Made by a program: the position numbers and the translations under genes
The notes under the pieces: generated by a model
What the model was told of the DNA's origin: nothing
Seen by the model: the letters and a program-made list of their open reading frames with translations, nothing else
The model's database searches: none
From: UBA4782 sp034429195
Lineage (GTDB): Bacteria; Chloroflexota; Anaerolineae; Anaerolineales; Anaerolineaceae
Direction of reading: 5' to 3'
Assembly: GCA_034429195.1 (NCBI GenBank)
Contig: DAOUGQ010000002.1
Coordinates: forward strand, 1 to 64,000
Length of the DNA stretch: 64,000 nucleotides
Part shown: piece after piece, positions 34,408 through 43,564 of the stretch
Numbering within the stretch: the first letter of the stretch is position 1
Layout: the number at the start of each line of letters is the position of its first letter

Positions 34408-35780
34408 GTGCACCACTGATCTGGATTGTATTACCTGTGCTTAGTGGGGTCATTCTATGGTTTTTTCGAGCCTTTCAAAGAAGGATGGTGGCAGCTGGCT
34501 TTTTCTTATGTGCACTATTTGCTTTGTTGGCATTAATTCTTCCTATAGAAAATGTTCTCCAAATTGGTGGTGGGGTAAGTATTGATAGCACAATGAGTTT
34601 TCTTGGACGTACTCTTATTTTGTCCGAATCCGAGAAACCCATATTGTTCATGTTATATAGTTTTGGTGTTATTTGGCTGTTTGGGTTATTTATTGCTCCT
34701 CAGGCTTCGCAAATGACACCCTATACTTTTGTGATCCTGGGGTTGATGGCTGCATCATTGGCGGTACATCCATTTTTATATGCTGCTTTGATCATCGAAG
34801 CTGCCATGCTCATTTCCATTCCTATGTTTGTAACGACAGGAACGAAATTCACCAGGGGATTGATGCGATTCCTCATCTTTCTCACAATGGCGATCCCGTG
34901 CATGTTGCTGGCAGGTTGGGCTGCAAACATCGCTGAAGCAAACCCTGCAAATAGCATTTTTATTAATCGTGCGGCAATTTTTCTCGCTCTAGGTTTCTCA
35001 TTTCTCCTAGGTGTTTTTCCTCTTTTCACCTGGATGCCAATGGTGTCTGAGGAATCGAATCCTTGCGTTTCTGGGTTTATTTTGACTGTTCTCTCGGTTG
35101 TTGTGCTTTTTCTGGGTGTTCAATTTCTGAATACTTTTGGTTGGCTCCGAACCTTATTCCTCCTTCCTCCAGTATTCCGCCTGGCGGGAGGTTTAATGGT
35201 GGCAACAGGTGGATTATTGGCAGGCTTTGATCGCAAGATTGTTCGTTTGCCAGCATATATTACGATTCTTCAAAATGGTTTAGCGATCATTGCAATCAGT
35301 CTTAAAGGGGCGGAGCCTCTGATGTTGTTTTCTACATTACTTATCCCACGATTAATCATGACCTCTGTTTTATGCCTGGCACTGGTAATTCTTTCGCAAC
35401 GATCGCAAGTAGAAAATGGATCCTTCTTTACTCACCCATTCACTTCTGGAATAATTCTTATTAGTATTTTTTCTTTTGCAGGATTGCCTCTTTTAGCAGG
35501 TTTTCCTCCGCTGCTTATCTTATTAGAAAGGCTGGGGCAGCAATCAGTATCAACAATCATCTGGATCATTTTAGGTTTTCTTGGTTTGATTGCTGCTGGT
35601 ATCCGTCATTTCATTAGTATGATTCGTAAGACAGAAATTCAAGAAAATTGTAAAGAAACCGGGATAGTTAAGGTGCAATTTGCCGTAAGTGGTTTAATAT
35701 GTTTCCTGGTTGGGATATTCCCAGGTAAAATCATAACCGTGGCTGAAACATTGATAAAAGCATTTCAAAATTGGCAATGA
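34404..35780 (+). CDS. Antiporter-like membrane protein (NuoN/HyfF-related), orphan
   Basis: A 458-aa protein with about 13-14 helices. LLGVFPLFTWMPMVSEES near residue 200 aligns with the LFKxGxxPFHxWLPDxxE segment of NuoN/HyfF. The central lysine is replaced by Leu and the His by Phe, so this copy may not carry protons in the usual way. The start overlaps the preceding stop by 4 nt (ATGA). Third and last membrane gene of the module; a coiled-coil protein gene follows 13 nt downstream. Confidence 0.62.
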   Translation: MSAPLIWIVLPVLSGVILWFFRAFQRRMVAAGFFLCALFALLALILPIENVLQIGGGVSIDSTMSFLGRTLILSESEKPILFMLYSFGVIWLFGLFIAPQASQMTPYTFVILGLMAASLAVHPFLYAALIIEAAMLISIPMFVTTGTKFTRGLMRFLIFLTMAIPCMLLAGWAANIAEANPANSIFINRAAIFLALGFSFLLGVFPLFTWMPMVSEESNPCVSGFILTVLSVVVLFLGVQFLNTFGWLRTLFLLPPVFRLAGGLMVATGGLLAGFDRKIVRLPAYITILQNGLAIIAISLKGAEPLMLFSTLLIPRLIMTSVLCLALVILSQRSQVENGSFFTHPFTSGIILISIFSFAGLPLLAGFPPLLILLERLGQQSVSTIIWIILGFLGLIAAGIRHFISMIRKTEIQENCKETGIVKVQFAVSGLICFLVGIFPGKIITVAETLIKAFQNWQ

Positions 35781-35793
35781 TTGAGAGGTAATC

Positions 35794-36966
35794 ATGGATC
35801 TTGAACAATTAACGAAACGCCTGGAATGGCTGGATGAAGAACGAAGAAAAGATAAGAATACTATTTCATTATTGGAAGAAAAGATTGCTTCTTTAGAGAA
35901 AAATATTACTCAGCAATTACAGCAAACAAATGAAATTACTGGTGATGTTGCACGTATGATTTCCATGGAAAGCCGGATTGCTGATCTCGAGGACGAATTA
36001 GCGAAAGTACGGGTAGACCTGGGGCGTTCAATTGAAGCTGTTGAGAAACAACGAAGCGAACACGAACGTGATGTGGAAAAAATTCGGCAAGGTGATATAG
36101 AGAGAATTTATAAAACCGAACAAGAAAATCACAAGATCACAGGAAAATTGGAAGAAATCAAAAAAGCGCTTGATTTTCGAAAAGAAGAAGAAAATCGCGT
36201 GAACCGATCAATTGAAGAACTTCGAAAAATTGTAGAAGAAAGTTCAGGCAGTAGCGATGAAGTTCGACGTTCTTTTAAAGTCATGGAAGATAGCAGGCGA
36301 ACAGACGCAAAACGATTGATTGATCTAACTGGGGAAGTAGCAGCTCTACGAAAAAGAGTCGAAGAGCAACGTGGAAAACAGGATGTTTTTGGCGAAACAC
36401 TGAGGAAGATCGATTTAAAAACGACTGAATTAATTAATACCGATTCGGAACGCCGGCAGGCACAGTTGGCATTCATTGAAAAACAAAATATGAGTGCTGT
36501 TGAACGGGATCGTATTTGGAAGGATTGGCAATTACGATTTGATGAAATTGATAAAAAATCTACAGTTCTGGACACCCAGATCCAAACACTTGAAAATACC
36601 ATACGGGCGGTGAAACGATCTCAGGATATGTTGGATGAGGTAACGCAAAGGTTCGAAAGGCGGATTAATGAAATAACTGAAATGCAGCGATTAAATGAAG
36701 ATCGCTTCCGCAATGAATGGAATGGGTTCAAAGCAGATGACCAGAAGCGATGGGCGAATTTTAGTTTGACACAGGAAGAGATGCAGCGCGAAACTGTTCG
36801 AACAGTACAAAAGTTAAATGAACGGATGGTTGTCTTAGAAGATAATTACCAGGATCTGCAGTATTCGCTACAGCAATTCATTGACCAGAATAAAAAACGG
36901 TTGCAGTCAATCATAACCATGATCAATAACTGGTCAGGAACTGGTGAAGGAGACCAGGGAGGATAG
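35794..36966 (+). CDS. Long coiled-coil protein
   Basis: A 390-aa soluble protein that is almost entirely charged coiled coil: heptad-like patterns from residue 1 to about 345, rich in Glu, Lys, Arg and Gln, nearly without Pro, Gly or Cys. It ends in a short Gly-rich tail (SGTGEGDQGG). No signal peptide, membrane helix or enzyme domain is visible. It lies between the membrane module and selB and is in the same transcription unit as both. Scaffold or spacer roles are possible; no function is assigned. Confidence 0.8.
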   Translation: MDLEQLTKRLEWLDEERRKDKNTISLLEEKIASLEKNITQQLQQTNEITGDVARMISMESRIADLEDELAKVRVDLGRSIEAVEKQRSEHERDVEKIRQGDIERIYKTEQENHKITGKLEEIKKALDFRKEEENRVNRSIEELRKIVEESSGSSDEVRRSFKVMEDSRRTDAKRLIDLTGEVAALRKRVEEQRGKQDVFGETLRKIDLKTTELINTDSERRQAQLAFIEKQNMSAVERDRIWKDWQLRFDEIDKKSTVLDTQIQTLENTIRAVKRSQDMLDEVTQRFERRINEITEMQRLNEDRFRNEWNGFKADDQKRWANFSLTQEEMQRETVRTVQKLNERMVVLEDNYQDLQYSLQQFIDQNKKRLQSIITMINNWSGTGEGDQGG

Positions 36967-36967
36967 C

Positions 36968-38860
36968 TTGCGAGTAATTGGGACTGCAGGTCATGTTGAT
37001 CATGGAAAGTCTACCCTTGTAAAAGCATTAACAGGGATCAATCCAGACCGTTTGCGTGAAGAGCAAGAGCGGGAGATGACCATCGAACTGGGTTTTGCCT
37101 GGATGGTTCTACCTGGCAATATAGAGGTGGGCATTGTTGATGTGCCGGGTCATCGCGATTTTATTGATAATATGCTGGCTGGAGTAGGTGGAATCGATGC
37201 GGTAATTTTCGTCATCGCAGCAGATGAAGGGGTAATGCCTCAAACCCGCGAACACCTGGCAATCATTAATCTTCTGCAAATACCAAAAGGCATCATAGCG
37301 TTGACTAAATGTGATATGGTAGATGACCCTGCCTGGCTGGAACTGGTGGAAGAAGATATACGAAAAACTACGCATGGAACTGTATTGGAAAGTGCAGCAA
37401 TCATTCGTGTATCTGCCAAAACAAGGGAAGGAATAGAAGACCTGCAGTCTGAACTTGTTCATTTATTGCAGGAAATCCCTCAAAGACCAGATTTCCAAAG
37501 ACCACGCCTTTCGATTGATCGAGCTTTTTCATTAACAGGATTTGGCACGGTGGTCACCGGAACCCTGCTCGATGGTACTCTTCATATTGGAGATGAAATA
37601 GTTATCCTTCCGCAAGAGTTAAAAGCCAGGGTACGCGGATTGCAGGCTCATAAAAGAAAGATGGAAAGCATACCTCCAGGTAGCCGGGCTGCGGTTAATT
37701 TGACGGGTATAGACATGGATCAGGTAGGGCGGGGAGATGTTCTGGCTGCACCCGAAAAATATCAAGTAACCAGCCGGATGGACGCACAGGTTAGCGTTCT
37801 GGTAGATGCAACATCGTCATTGAAACATGATCAGGAAATGAAATTCTATATTGGAGCAAAAGAAACACCTACCCGTATTAGGGTATTGGGGAAAGATGAA
37901 ATTAAACCAGGAGAAACTGGTTGGGTGCAATTGGAGTTTAATAAACCCATAGTAGCAGTGAGAGGAGACAGGTTCATTTTACGGCGTCCTTCACCAGGAG
38001 AAACCATTGGGGGAGGCTTCATTCTTGATCCTCACCCCAATCAGCGTCATAAAAGGTTTCAACAAGAAGTGTTGGAAAAGTTGGCTATTCAAGCACAAGG
38101 CAGCCCGGAAGACCTGCTGCATCAAGCTGTGCTAAAAAACGGGATTACTGATGTCGGGAAGTTGAAGGCCGGTGTGAAATTAGATGATGAAACGATCCAA
38201 TCGACTTTAACCAGACTGATTGAAAATCAACGGGTGATCATCCTGATGGATACAGAAAAACCTTCTGATCGCATCCTTGCTGCCAATGAGGTAGTTCAGT
38301 CATTGATGAAGCAGGTGCAGCAGGAGCTTCAACAGTATCACCAGATATATTCTTTGCGCCAGGGTATGCCGCGTGAGGCGCTAAAAAGCAAGTTAAAGCT
38401 AGCACAGCGAGAATTCTTTGCTCTTATCTCTTATATGATGCGCAAGAATATCATTAAGGGAGAAACTACCTGGCTTGCATTACCTGAGTTTCGGATCACA
38501 TTGAACTCGGTTCAACAGCAGGCTTTTGAAAAATTATTGAAGCAATTCGCATCTGCTCCGTATGACCCACCGGGAGTAAAGGAATGCATGCAGCAGGTGG
38601 GAGGTGAAATGTTAAACCTATTATTGGAGAATGGTACTTTGATCAAAGTATCAGAAGATGTGGCCTTTCGAGCGGATCATTATAAAGCTATGAGGGATTG
38701 GGTAGAACGAACGATTCAAAACGAAGGATCTCTTACTGTTGCAAGCTTCCGTGACCATTTTCAGACCAGCCGTAAGTATGCGTTGGCTATGCTAGAACAT
38801 TTGGACTCAATAGGGTTTACCCAGCGTGTCGGGGATGTGCGGCGATTGACGGGGAAATAA
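36968..38860 (+). CDS. selB: Selenocysteine-specific elongation factor SelB
   Basis: SelB (631 aa) delivers Sec-tRNA to UGA codons marked by a SECIS hairpin. GTPase motifs: GHVDHGKST near residue 7, DVPGHRDF near 58 and TKCDMVD near 113, followed by beta-barrel domains II-III and a C-terminal set of winged helices (about 360-631). The start is taken as TTG at 36968 because GGGAGGA lies 4 nt upstream; the in-frame ATG at 36944 lacks a site. selA, selD and tRNA-Sec are not in the window, and I found no UGA-interrupted reading frame here. Confidence 0.92.
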   Translation: MRVIGTAGHVDHGKSTLVKALTGINPDRLREEQEREMTIELGFAWMVLPGNIEVGIVDVPGHRDFIDNMLAGVGGIDAVIFVIAADEGVMPQTREHLAIINLLQIPKGIIALTKCDMVDDPAWLELVEEDIRKTTHGTVLESAAIIRVSAKTREGIEDLQSELVHLLQEIPQRPDFQRPRLSIDRAFSLTGFGTVVTGTLLDGTLHIGDEIVILPQELKARVRGLQAHKRKMESIPPGSRAAVNLTGIDMDQVGRGDVLAAPEKYQVTSRMDAQVSVLVDATSSLKHDQEMKFYIGAKETPTRIRVLGKDEIKPGETGWVQLEFNKPIVAVRGDRFILRRPSPGETIGGGFILDPHPNQRHKRFQQEVLEKLAIQAQGSPEDLLHQAVLKNGITDVGKLKAGVKLDDETIQSTLTRLIENQRVIILMDTEKPSDRILAANEVVQSLMKQVQQELQQYHQIYSLRQGMPREALKSKLKLAQREFFALISYMMRKNIIKGETTWLALPEFRITLNSVQQQAFEKLLKQFASAPYDPPGVKECMQQVGGEMLNLLLENGTLIKVSEDVAFRADHYKAMRDWVERTIQNEGSLTVASFRDHFQTSRKYALAMLEHLDSIGFTQRVGDVRRLTGK

Positions 38861-39195
38861 CGCTGACATTATTTATTTTATGAGCAAGACAATATATTTT
38901 TGAGAGGGTTCAATGAAATGGGGAAACAGATGATTTATTGAGCCCCAATGGACCTCATAAAAATATAAAAATACAGATAACTATCAACACTATACATTAA
39001 AAGTACAGCCCTTACTTGATATGATGAGTTTAGTGCAATAAATTAAAAGCAACCGTTGCTCAACCAATCTCCTTCCGAAATTAATAAAACATAGAAAATG
39101 TACTTTAAAAGTAATAAAGTTTTTATTACATTTTTAACTTGTCTATCACCCTTGAATATATGATAATGTCAAATATAATTTGACAATGTCAAATC
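38861..39195. other. AT-rich intergenic region between selB and the IclR gene
   Basis: 335 bp without a convincing reading frame. I looked for a tRNA-Sec gene because selB is adjacent and found no cloverleaf. The right end holds the IclR promoter and operator listed separately. No clear terminator for selB is seen. Confidence 0.7.
39152..39194 (+). promoter_or_regulatory. Promoter and overlapping palindromic operator of the IclR gene
   Basis: TTGAAT (39152-39157) and TATAAT (39174-39179) are 16 bp apart. The half-site TGTCAAAT/ATTTGACA occurs three times in alternating orientation: 39167-39174, 39178-39185 and 39187-39194. These make two overlapping perfect palindromes that cover the -10 box and the start of transcription. 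The layout fits autorepression by the IclR protein encoded just downstream. Confidence 0.75.
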
Positions 39196-39999
39196 ATGGA
39201 GCGCACATCAAATATGGAACAGACAGCACCTGCGAAAAATCGCAAAGTTATTGCCTCCGTTCAAAATGCATTAGCAATTTTGAACCTTTTTGAAGATGGA
39301 CGACCGGAACTTGGCAATACTGAAATTGCAAAGTTACTAAATATGGACCCTGGAACTGTGGCGGGTCTTGTGTATACCCTGAAGGTCAATAAATATCTGG
39401 ATCAAAATCCAATAAATCATAAATACCGCCTGGGATTAAAAATCGCTGAGCGAGCATCGTTGCTTCTCAACCAGATAGATTTACGAAGAATTGCTGCACC
39501 ATATTTGGAAGAGCTGAGAGAATGTTATGGCGAAAGCATCAACCTGGGTGTAATAGACAATCAAGAAATTGTTTACATTGAAAGGTTGTTTGGTTTTCAC
39601 GCGCTGGGAATGCGCTCGGAATTGGGAAAACGCGCCCCAATTCATTCAACTGCTTTAGGAAAAGCAATCGCAGCATTTTTGCATGAACATGATTTAAATA
39701 TTTTATTGAAAGAATACAATTTTCGCCCTGTGACAAATCATACTATTACAGAACGCAGCAAGTTTGAAGAAGAATTGATTGGTGTACGTAAAAATGGATA
39801 TGCAATGGATGATGAAGAAAATGAACTTGGAGGGCGCTGCATAAGCGCTCCAATATTTAATCTTCAAAGGTTTCCTATTGCTGCAGTCAGTATGTCCATC
39901 CCAATACAACGCTTTCCCGACGAGAAGATTCCAGAATTTAGCCAGCAAGTGATTAAAGTCGCAGAAAAGATCTCTCATGAACATGGGTACACAAATTAA
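39196..39999 (+). CDS. IclR-family transcriptional regulator
   Basis: A 267-aa regulator: N-terminal winged helix (about 17-80, with LGNTEIAKLLNMDPGTVAGLVYTL) and C-terminal IclR effector domain (about 95-262, with HSTALGKAIAAFL and GGRCISAPIF). IclR proteins commonly control catabolism of sugar acids and aromatic compounds; KdgR, for 2-keto-3-deoxygluconate, is a relative of interest because a KDG-type kinase/aldolase ends this gene group. Start choice is uncertain: ATG 39196 lies only about 10 nt after the predicted start of transcription, and ATG 39214 is possible. It stands first in the 39-52 kb plus-strand series. Confidence 0.88.
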   Translation: MERTSNMEQTAPAKNRKVIASVQNALAILNLFEDGRPELGNTEIAKLLNMDPGTVAGLVYTLKVNKYLDQNPINHKYRLGLKIAERASLLLNQIDLRRIAAPYLEELRECYGESINLGVIDNQEIVYIERLFGFHALGMRSELGKRAPIHSTALGKAIAAFLHEHDLNILLKEYNFRPVTNHTITERSKFEEELIGVRKNGYAMDDEENELGGRCISAPIFNLQRFPIAAVSMSIPIQRFPDEKIPEFSQQVIKVAEKISHEHGYTN

Positions 40000-40083
40000 G
40001 ACGAAACACCGTCTATCTGAGAAAAAAGATGACGTCGTTTTTAAAGCAATTGATGAAGAAAAAATCAAATATGGAAACCTGGC

Positions 40084-40842
40084 ATGCTTATAAAGTGGAA
40101 TGAAATCCCCTCAGTAGATATTGATTTATCAAAGTCATTGGTACTATTATGTGTTGGTTCTACCGAGCAACACAGTGATTATCTTCCCCTTGGAACAGAC
40201 AGTTTTATTGGTGAGAATCTTGGAGAGGCAGCAGCTCAATCAGCTCGTTGTCCCGTTTTTATGCTTCCGCCAGTTCACACAGGTTTTTCTCCTCATCACC
40301 GAGCATTTCCAGGGTATATCACCCTCAGCCAAAGTACGATGATCAATTACCTGATGGAAATCTGCTCTTGTGTTTATGAAAATGGTGCCAACCATCTGAT
40401 GATCCTGAATTCTCATGGTGGCAACCAAACCTGTCTGCAGGCAGTGGTAAATGAAATTGGAAGCCGTCTGGGAAAGAAGGCAATTCTGATTCGATATTGG
40501 GACTTGATTGCCAGCCAAATTGGTCAAATAAGAGAATCAGAATTGGGAGGGATGGGGCACGCAGGTGAGTTAGAAACTTCATTGATGCTTTTCTTCCGTC
40601 CAGATCTGGTGAAGACCACAAGGATAGATGAACGTCTACCTGCCACTGGTAACGAGTGGCATCACCCTGACATGTTTGCGTCAAACAAAGTGTATATCTA
40701 TAAACCTTTTAATGAATATTCTCCTAAAGGCAATATAGGACAACCGCATCTCGGAAATCAGGAGAAAGGAGGAAAGATAGCTTCCTTGTTGATCAAAGAA
40801 TTGACGAGAATAATGGAGTTTGAAATGGAAAGTGGATTTTAA
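40084..40842 (+). CDS. Creatininase-family amide hydrolase
   Basis: A 252-aa member of the creatininase (creatinine amidohydrolase) superfamily, metal enzymes that hydrolyse cyclic or linear amides. Metal and catalytic motifs are all present: GSTEQHSDYLPLGTD near residue 27, FSPHHRAFPG near 68, LNSHGGN near 109 and GHAGELETS near 154. Family members act on creatinine, formamide-pyrimidines and other amides, so the substrate is open. No creatinase or sarcosine genes are near. It overlaps nothing and is followed 40 nt later by a transporter lipoprotein gene, suggesting the transported compound is its substrate. Confidence 0.88.
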   Translation: MLIKWNEIPSVDIDLSKSLVLLCVGSTEQHSDYLPLGTDSFIGENLGEAAAQSARCPVFMLPPVHTGFSPHHRAFPGYITLSQSTMINYLMEICSCVYENGANHLMILNSHGGNQTCLQAVVNEIGSRLGKKAILIRYWDLIASQIGQIRESELGGMGHAGELETSLMLFFRPDLVKTTRIDERLPATGNEWHHPDMFASNKVYIYKPFNEYSPKGNIGQPHLGNQEKGGKIASLLIKELTRIMEFEMESGF

Positions 40843-40882
40843 TGAAAAAATCATTGAACAAAATTTTAAAAAGGAGTCAGAA

Positions 40883-42529
40883 ATGAAGAAAGTTGTAATG
40901 TTATTGCTTGTTTTAGTAATAACCATCTGTGCAGCGGGCTGCTCACCGAAAGCAACAGAAGCCCCAGTAACCGAAGCCACAGAAGCTGTCGCTACCGAAG
41001 CGGTAGCAGACACTGAGGTAGCTGAAACCGCTGAAGTTCCAGCTTATGAACTCTCAGACAAAGTTTTCAACGCTGCATTAACTGCGGGTCCGCAGTCATT
41101 GGATGAAGGTTATTCAACTAACACCCATACCCGCCAGGTTTCTGTTTACATCTTTGAAACCCTTTTTACCTTTGATGAAAATTTTGCCGTGATGCCCCAA
41201 TTGGTTGATACCTACACGATGTCGGACGATGGTTTGACTTATGATATCGTTCTGCGTCAGGGTATCAAATTCCATGATGGCAGCGATTTCACCGCTGAAG
41301 ATGTCATTGCATCCATTGAGCGCTACAAGACCAATGTACAGTACGGTAAAACACTCGATGACATTACCGCCATGGATATCATCAATGATTATGAGATTAA
41401 ATTTACATTGGCAACCGCATTCGATTTGCCATCTGTTCTTGCATTCCCCCAACGTGTTGTAATGATGCCAAAGGAAGTTGCAGAGCGAAATATGGGCACA
41501 GAACTCCAGGGCGCTGACATTATTGGTACTGGCCCATATAAACTGGTTGAATGGGTTCCGGATGTTCATGTTCAACTTGAACGATTTGAAGAATATACAC
41601 CAGATGCACGCTATACTGAGGCAACTGGTCTTGGTGGATATCGCGTTCCTTACTTCAAAACCATCAATCTTCTCCCAGTAGCTGAAGCTGAAGCACGTAT
41701 GGCTGGTTTGGAAACTGGCGAATTTGATTATGCAGAATCAATTCCTAACACTTCTTATGATCGTATTGCTGAAAACTCTGACTTGTATGCCAGCATTGTA
41801 AAACCCCGCTGGAGCGTTACCCTTGAGCTCAATCATAAGAACTTCCCAACATCCGATGTGAACTTCCGTAAAGCCCTCGTTTATGCATTGGATATGGAAA
41901 AGGTTCTGGTAGCTGTTTCTTCAGGCAATACTGAATTTTATCGCCTGGATCCCAGCATCTACACACCCGAACAGTATTACTACACCACTGCTGGTAGCGA
42001 AGATATCTACAACAAACCCGATCAGGCGAAAGTCACTGAACTTCTTGCAGCTGCTGGTTATAATGGCGAGACTGTAACCTACCTGTGCAATAAAGATTTC
42101 GATTTCATGTACAAAGCATGCCTTTCCGTTTCTGAACAGTTACAGGCTGCTGGTATCAATGTAGTACTTGAATTCTCTGATTGGTCATCTCAAATATCCA
42201 AAGCACAGTCAATGGAAGGCTGGAACATTAATCAAACTGGCTTATCTCCTCGTTTAGCCCCAACCCAACTCAACTCCAGCTTAAACTCCGCTGCTGCTGG
42301 TGCCTATGGTTATAACAATCCTGAGATGGATGAACTCCTGAAACAGGTTGGAATGGGTAATACCAATGAAGGCCGCAAAGCCATCTGGGAACAGATCCAG
42401 AAACTCGTCTGGGACGATGTAGCCATTATCAAGATTGGTGATTCTTTCGAATTGGAAGCAATCAACAGTAAATACGATGGATATACCTCGTTCTATCTTC
42501 CTCGCTTCTGGAATGTGTATGAAAAATAA
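40883..42529 (+). CDS. Family 5 (peptide/opine-type) ABC transporter substrate-binding lipoprotein
   Basis: A 548-aa lipoprotein: signal peptide with lipobox AAGC (Cys near residue 20), a Thr/Glu/Ala-rich linker (to about 55), and the SBP_bac_5 domain with YDIVLRQGIKFHDGSDFTAEDV near 122-143 and the C-terminal dimer lobe. This family binds peptides, nickel, opines, glutathione and some oligosaccharides. The start at 40883 follows AAGGAG 6 nt upstream; a longer frame overlaps the creatininase gene. It forms an importer with the two permeases and two ATPases downstream. Confidence 0.92.
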   Translation: MKKVVMLLLVLVITICAAGCSPKATEAPVTEATEAVATEAVADTEVAETAEVPAYELSDKVFNAALTAGPQSLDEGYSTNTHTRQVSVYIFETLFTFDENFAVMPQLVDTYTMSDDGLTYDIVLRQGIKFHDGSDFTAEDVIASIERYKTNVQYGKTLDDITAMDIINDYEIKFTLATAFDLPSVLAFPQRVVMMPKEVAERNMGTELQGADIIGTGPYKLVEWVPDVHVQLERFEEYTPDARYTEATGLGGYRVPYFKTINLLPVAEAEARMAGLETGEFDYAESIPNTSYDRIAENSDLYASIVKPRWSVTLELNHKNFPTSDVNFRKALVYALDMEKVLVAVSSGNTEFYRLDPSIYTPEQYYYTTAGSEDIYNKPDQAKVTELLAAAGYNGETVTYLCNKDFDFMYKACLSVSEQLQAAGINVVLEFSDWSSQISKAQSMEGWNINQTGLSPRLAPTQLNSSLNSAAAGAYGYNNPEMDELLKQVGMGNTNEGRKAIWEQIQKLVWDDVAIIKIGDSFELEAINSKYDGYTSFYLPRFWNVYEK

Positions 42530-42538
42530 TTAGTTTGT

Positions 42539-42578
42539 AATGGATCTTGCCGCGAAAAAGCGGCAAGATCCATTTTCT
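42539..42578 (+). promoter_or_regulatory. Hairpin after the binding-protein gene (partial terminator)
   Basis: Arms 42539-42553 and 42560-42574 (AATGGATCTTGCCGC with its complement) pair over 15 bp around GAAAAA, followed by TTCTT. It lies between the lipoprotein gene and the first permease and probably limits read-through, giving excess binding protein, as does the hairpin at 21344. Confidence 0.8.
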
Positions 42579-42608
42579 TAATATAAGCCGTGCTGAAAGG
42601 AAAGGCCT

Positions 42609-43559
42609 GTGTTTCGATATATTTTGAAGAGAATTCTGATCATGATCCCAACTTTTCTCATGGTGGCGATAGTAGTTTTTTGCATCGTCAATATCATTCC
42701 TGGAGATCCTGCTGCAATTGCCAAGGGAAATGACAGCGTTGGAGATATTAATCTTATTCGTGAGAGAATGGGTCTGAATCGTAGTTTTTTGGAACGTCTG
42801 GGAGATTGGTTTATCCATATGCTCCAGGGGGATCTGGGAGATTCTTACTTTTTAGGGCGAAGTGTACTTGATACCATCAAAGCACGTATCCCAGTCACTT
42901 TAAGTCTTGCCACATCAGCATTGTTGGTTGCAGTAATTGTGGGTATACCTTTGGGTATCCTGGCAGCATTAAAGCCAAATTCATTTCTTGATACTTCTAT
43001 CATGGGATTTTCTCTTATTGGTGTTTCTACGCCTGAATTCTTCCTCGGCTTAATTCTTATGTTTGTATTTGCGTTAAATCTAAAATGGTTTCCTTCCAGC
43101 GGATATACGCCAATTACTGAAAGTTTTATAAAATGGGCAAGACATATGATTTTACCAGCAATGGCTTTTGGGCTTGGGCAATCTGCTTATATCGCACGTC
43201 TTATGCGGTCCAGTATGCTTGAGATCATGAACCAGGATTACATCATTACAGCTCGTGCAAAAGGACAATCTGAGGTGGTGATAATCCTTAAGCATGCTCT
43301 CAAAAATGCTTTCTTACCAATATTGACAGCAATCGGAATGATCTATGCATTACTGCTTGGTGGTGCATTTATTACTGAATCCCTTTTCCGTATACCTGGC
43401 GCAGGTGCTTTGATCATCTCGTCTATTCGGAAATTTGATTTTCCTGTTGTTCAGGGAGCATTATTATTTGTCGCGGCAGCAATTCTGATTGTCAATTTAA
43501 TAATAGATATTCTCTATACTTTCGTAGATCCACGAGTTCGTTTTGAGACTAAGAAATAA
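42609..43559 (+). CDS. DppB/OppB-type ABC transporter permease
   Basis: A 316-aa permease with six membrane helices. The N-terminal FRYILKRILIMIPTF segment is a family hallmark. The ATPase-contact loop (TARAKGQSEVVIILKHALKN) lies near residues 217-236. The start is GTG at 42609 behind GAAAGGAAAGG. The partner permease follows 5 nt after the stop. Confidence 0.92.
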   Translation: MFRYILKRILIMIPTFLMVAIVVFCIVNIIPGDPAAIAKGNDSVGDINLIRERMGLNRSFLERLGDWFIHMLQGDLGDSYFLGRSVLDTIKARIPVTLSLATSALLVAVIVGIPLGILAALKPNSFLDTSIMGFSLIGVSTPEFFLGLILMFVFALNLKWFPSSGYTPITESFIKWARHMILPAMAFGLGQSAYIARLMRSSMLEIMNQDYIITARAKGQSEVVIILKHALKNAFLPILTAIGMIYALLLGGAFITESLFRIPGAGALIISSIRKFDFPVVQGALLFVAAAILIVNLIIDILYTFVDPRVRFETKK

Positions 43560-43564
43560 GGTCT

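Noticed and set aside
38861..39195. tRNA-Sec gene next to selB
   Set aside because: No long acceptor stem, T-loop or extended variable arm could be found on either strand.
40084..40842. Creatinine degradation
   Set aside because: The hydrolase motifs fit the superfamily, but creatinase, sarcosine oxidase and related genes are absent and the downstream enzymes point to a keto-acid product.
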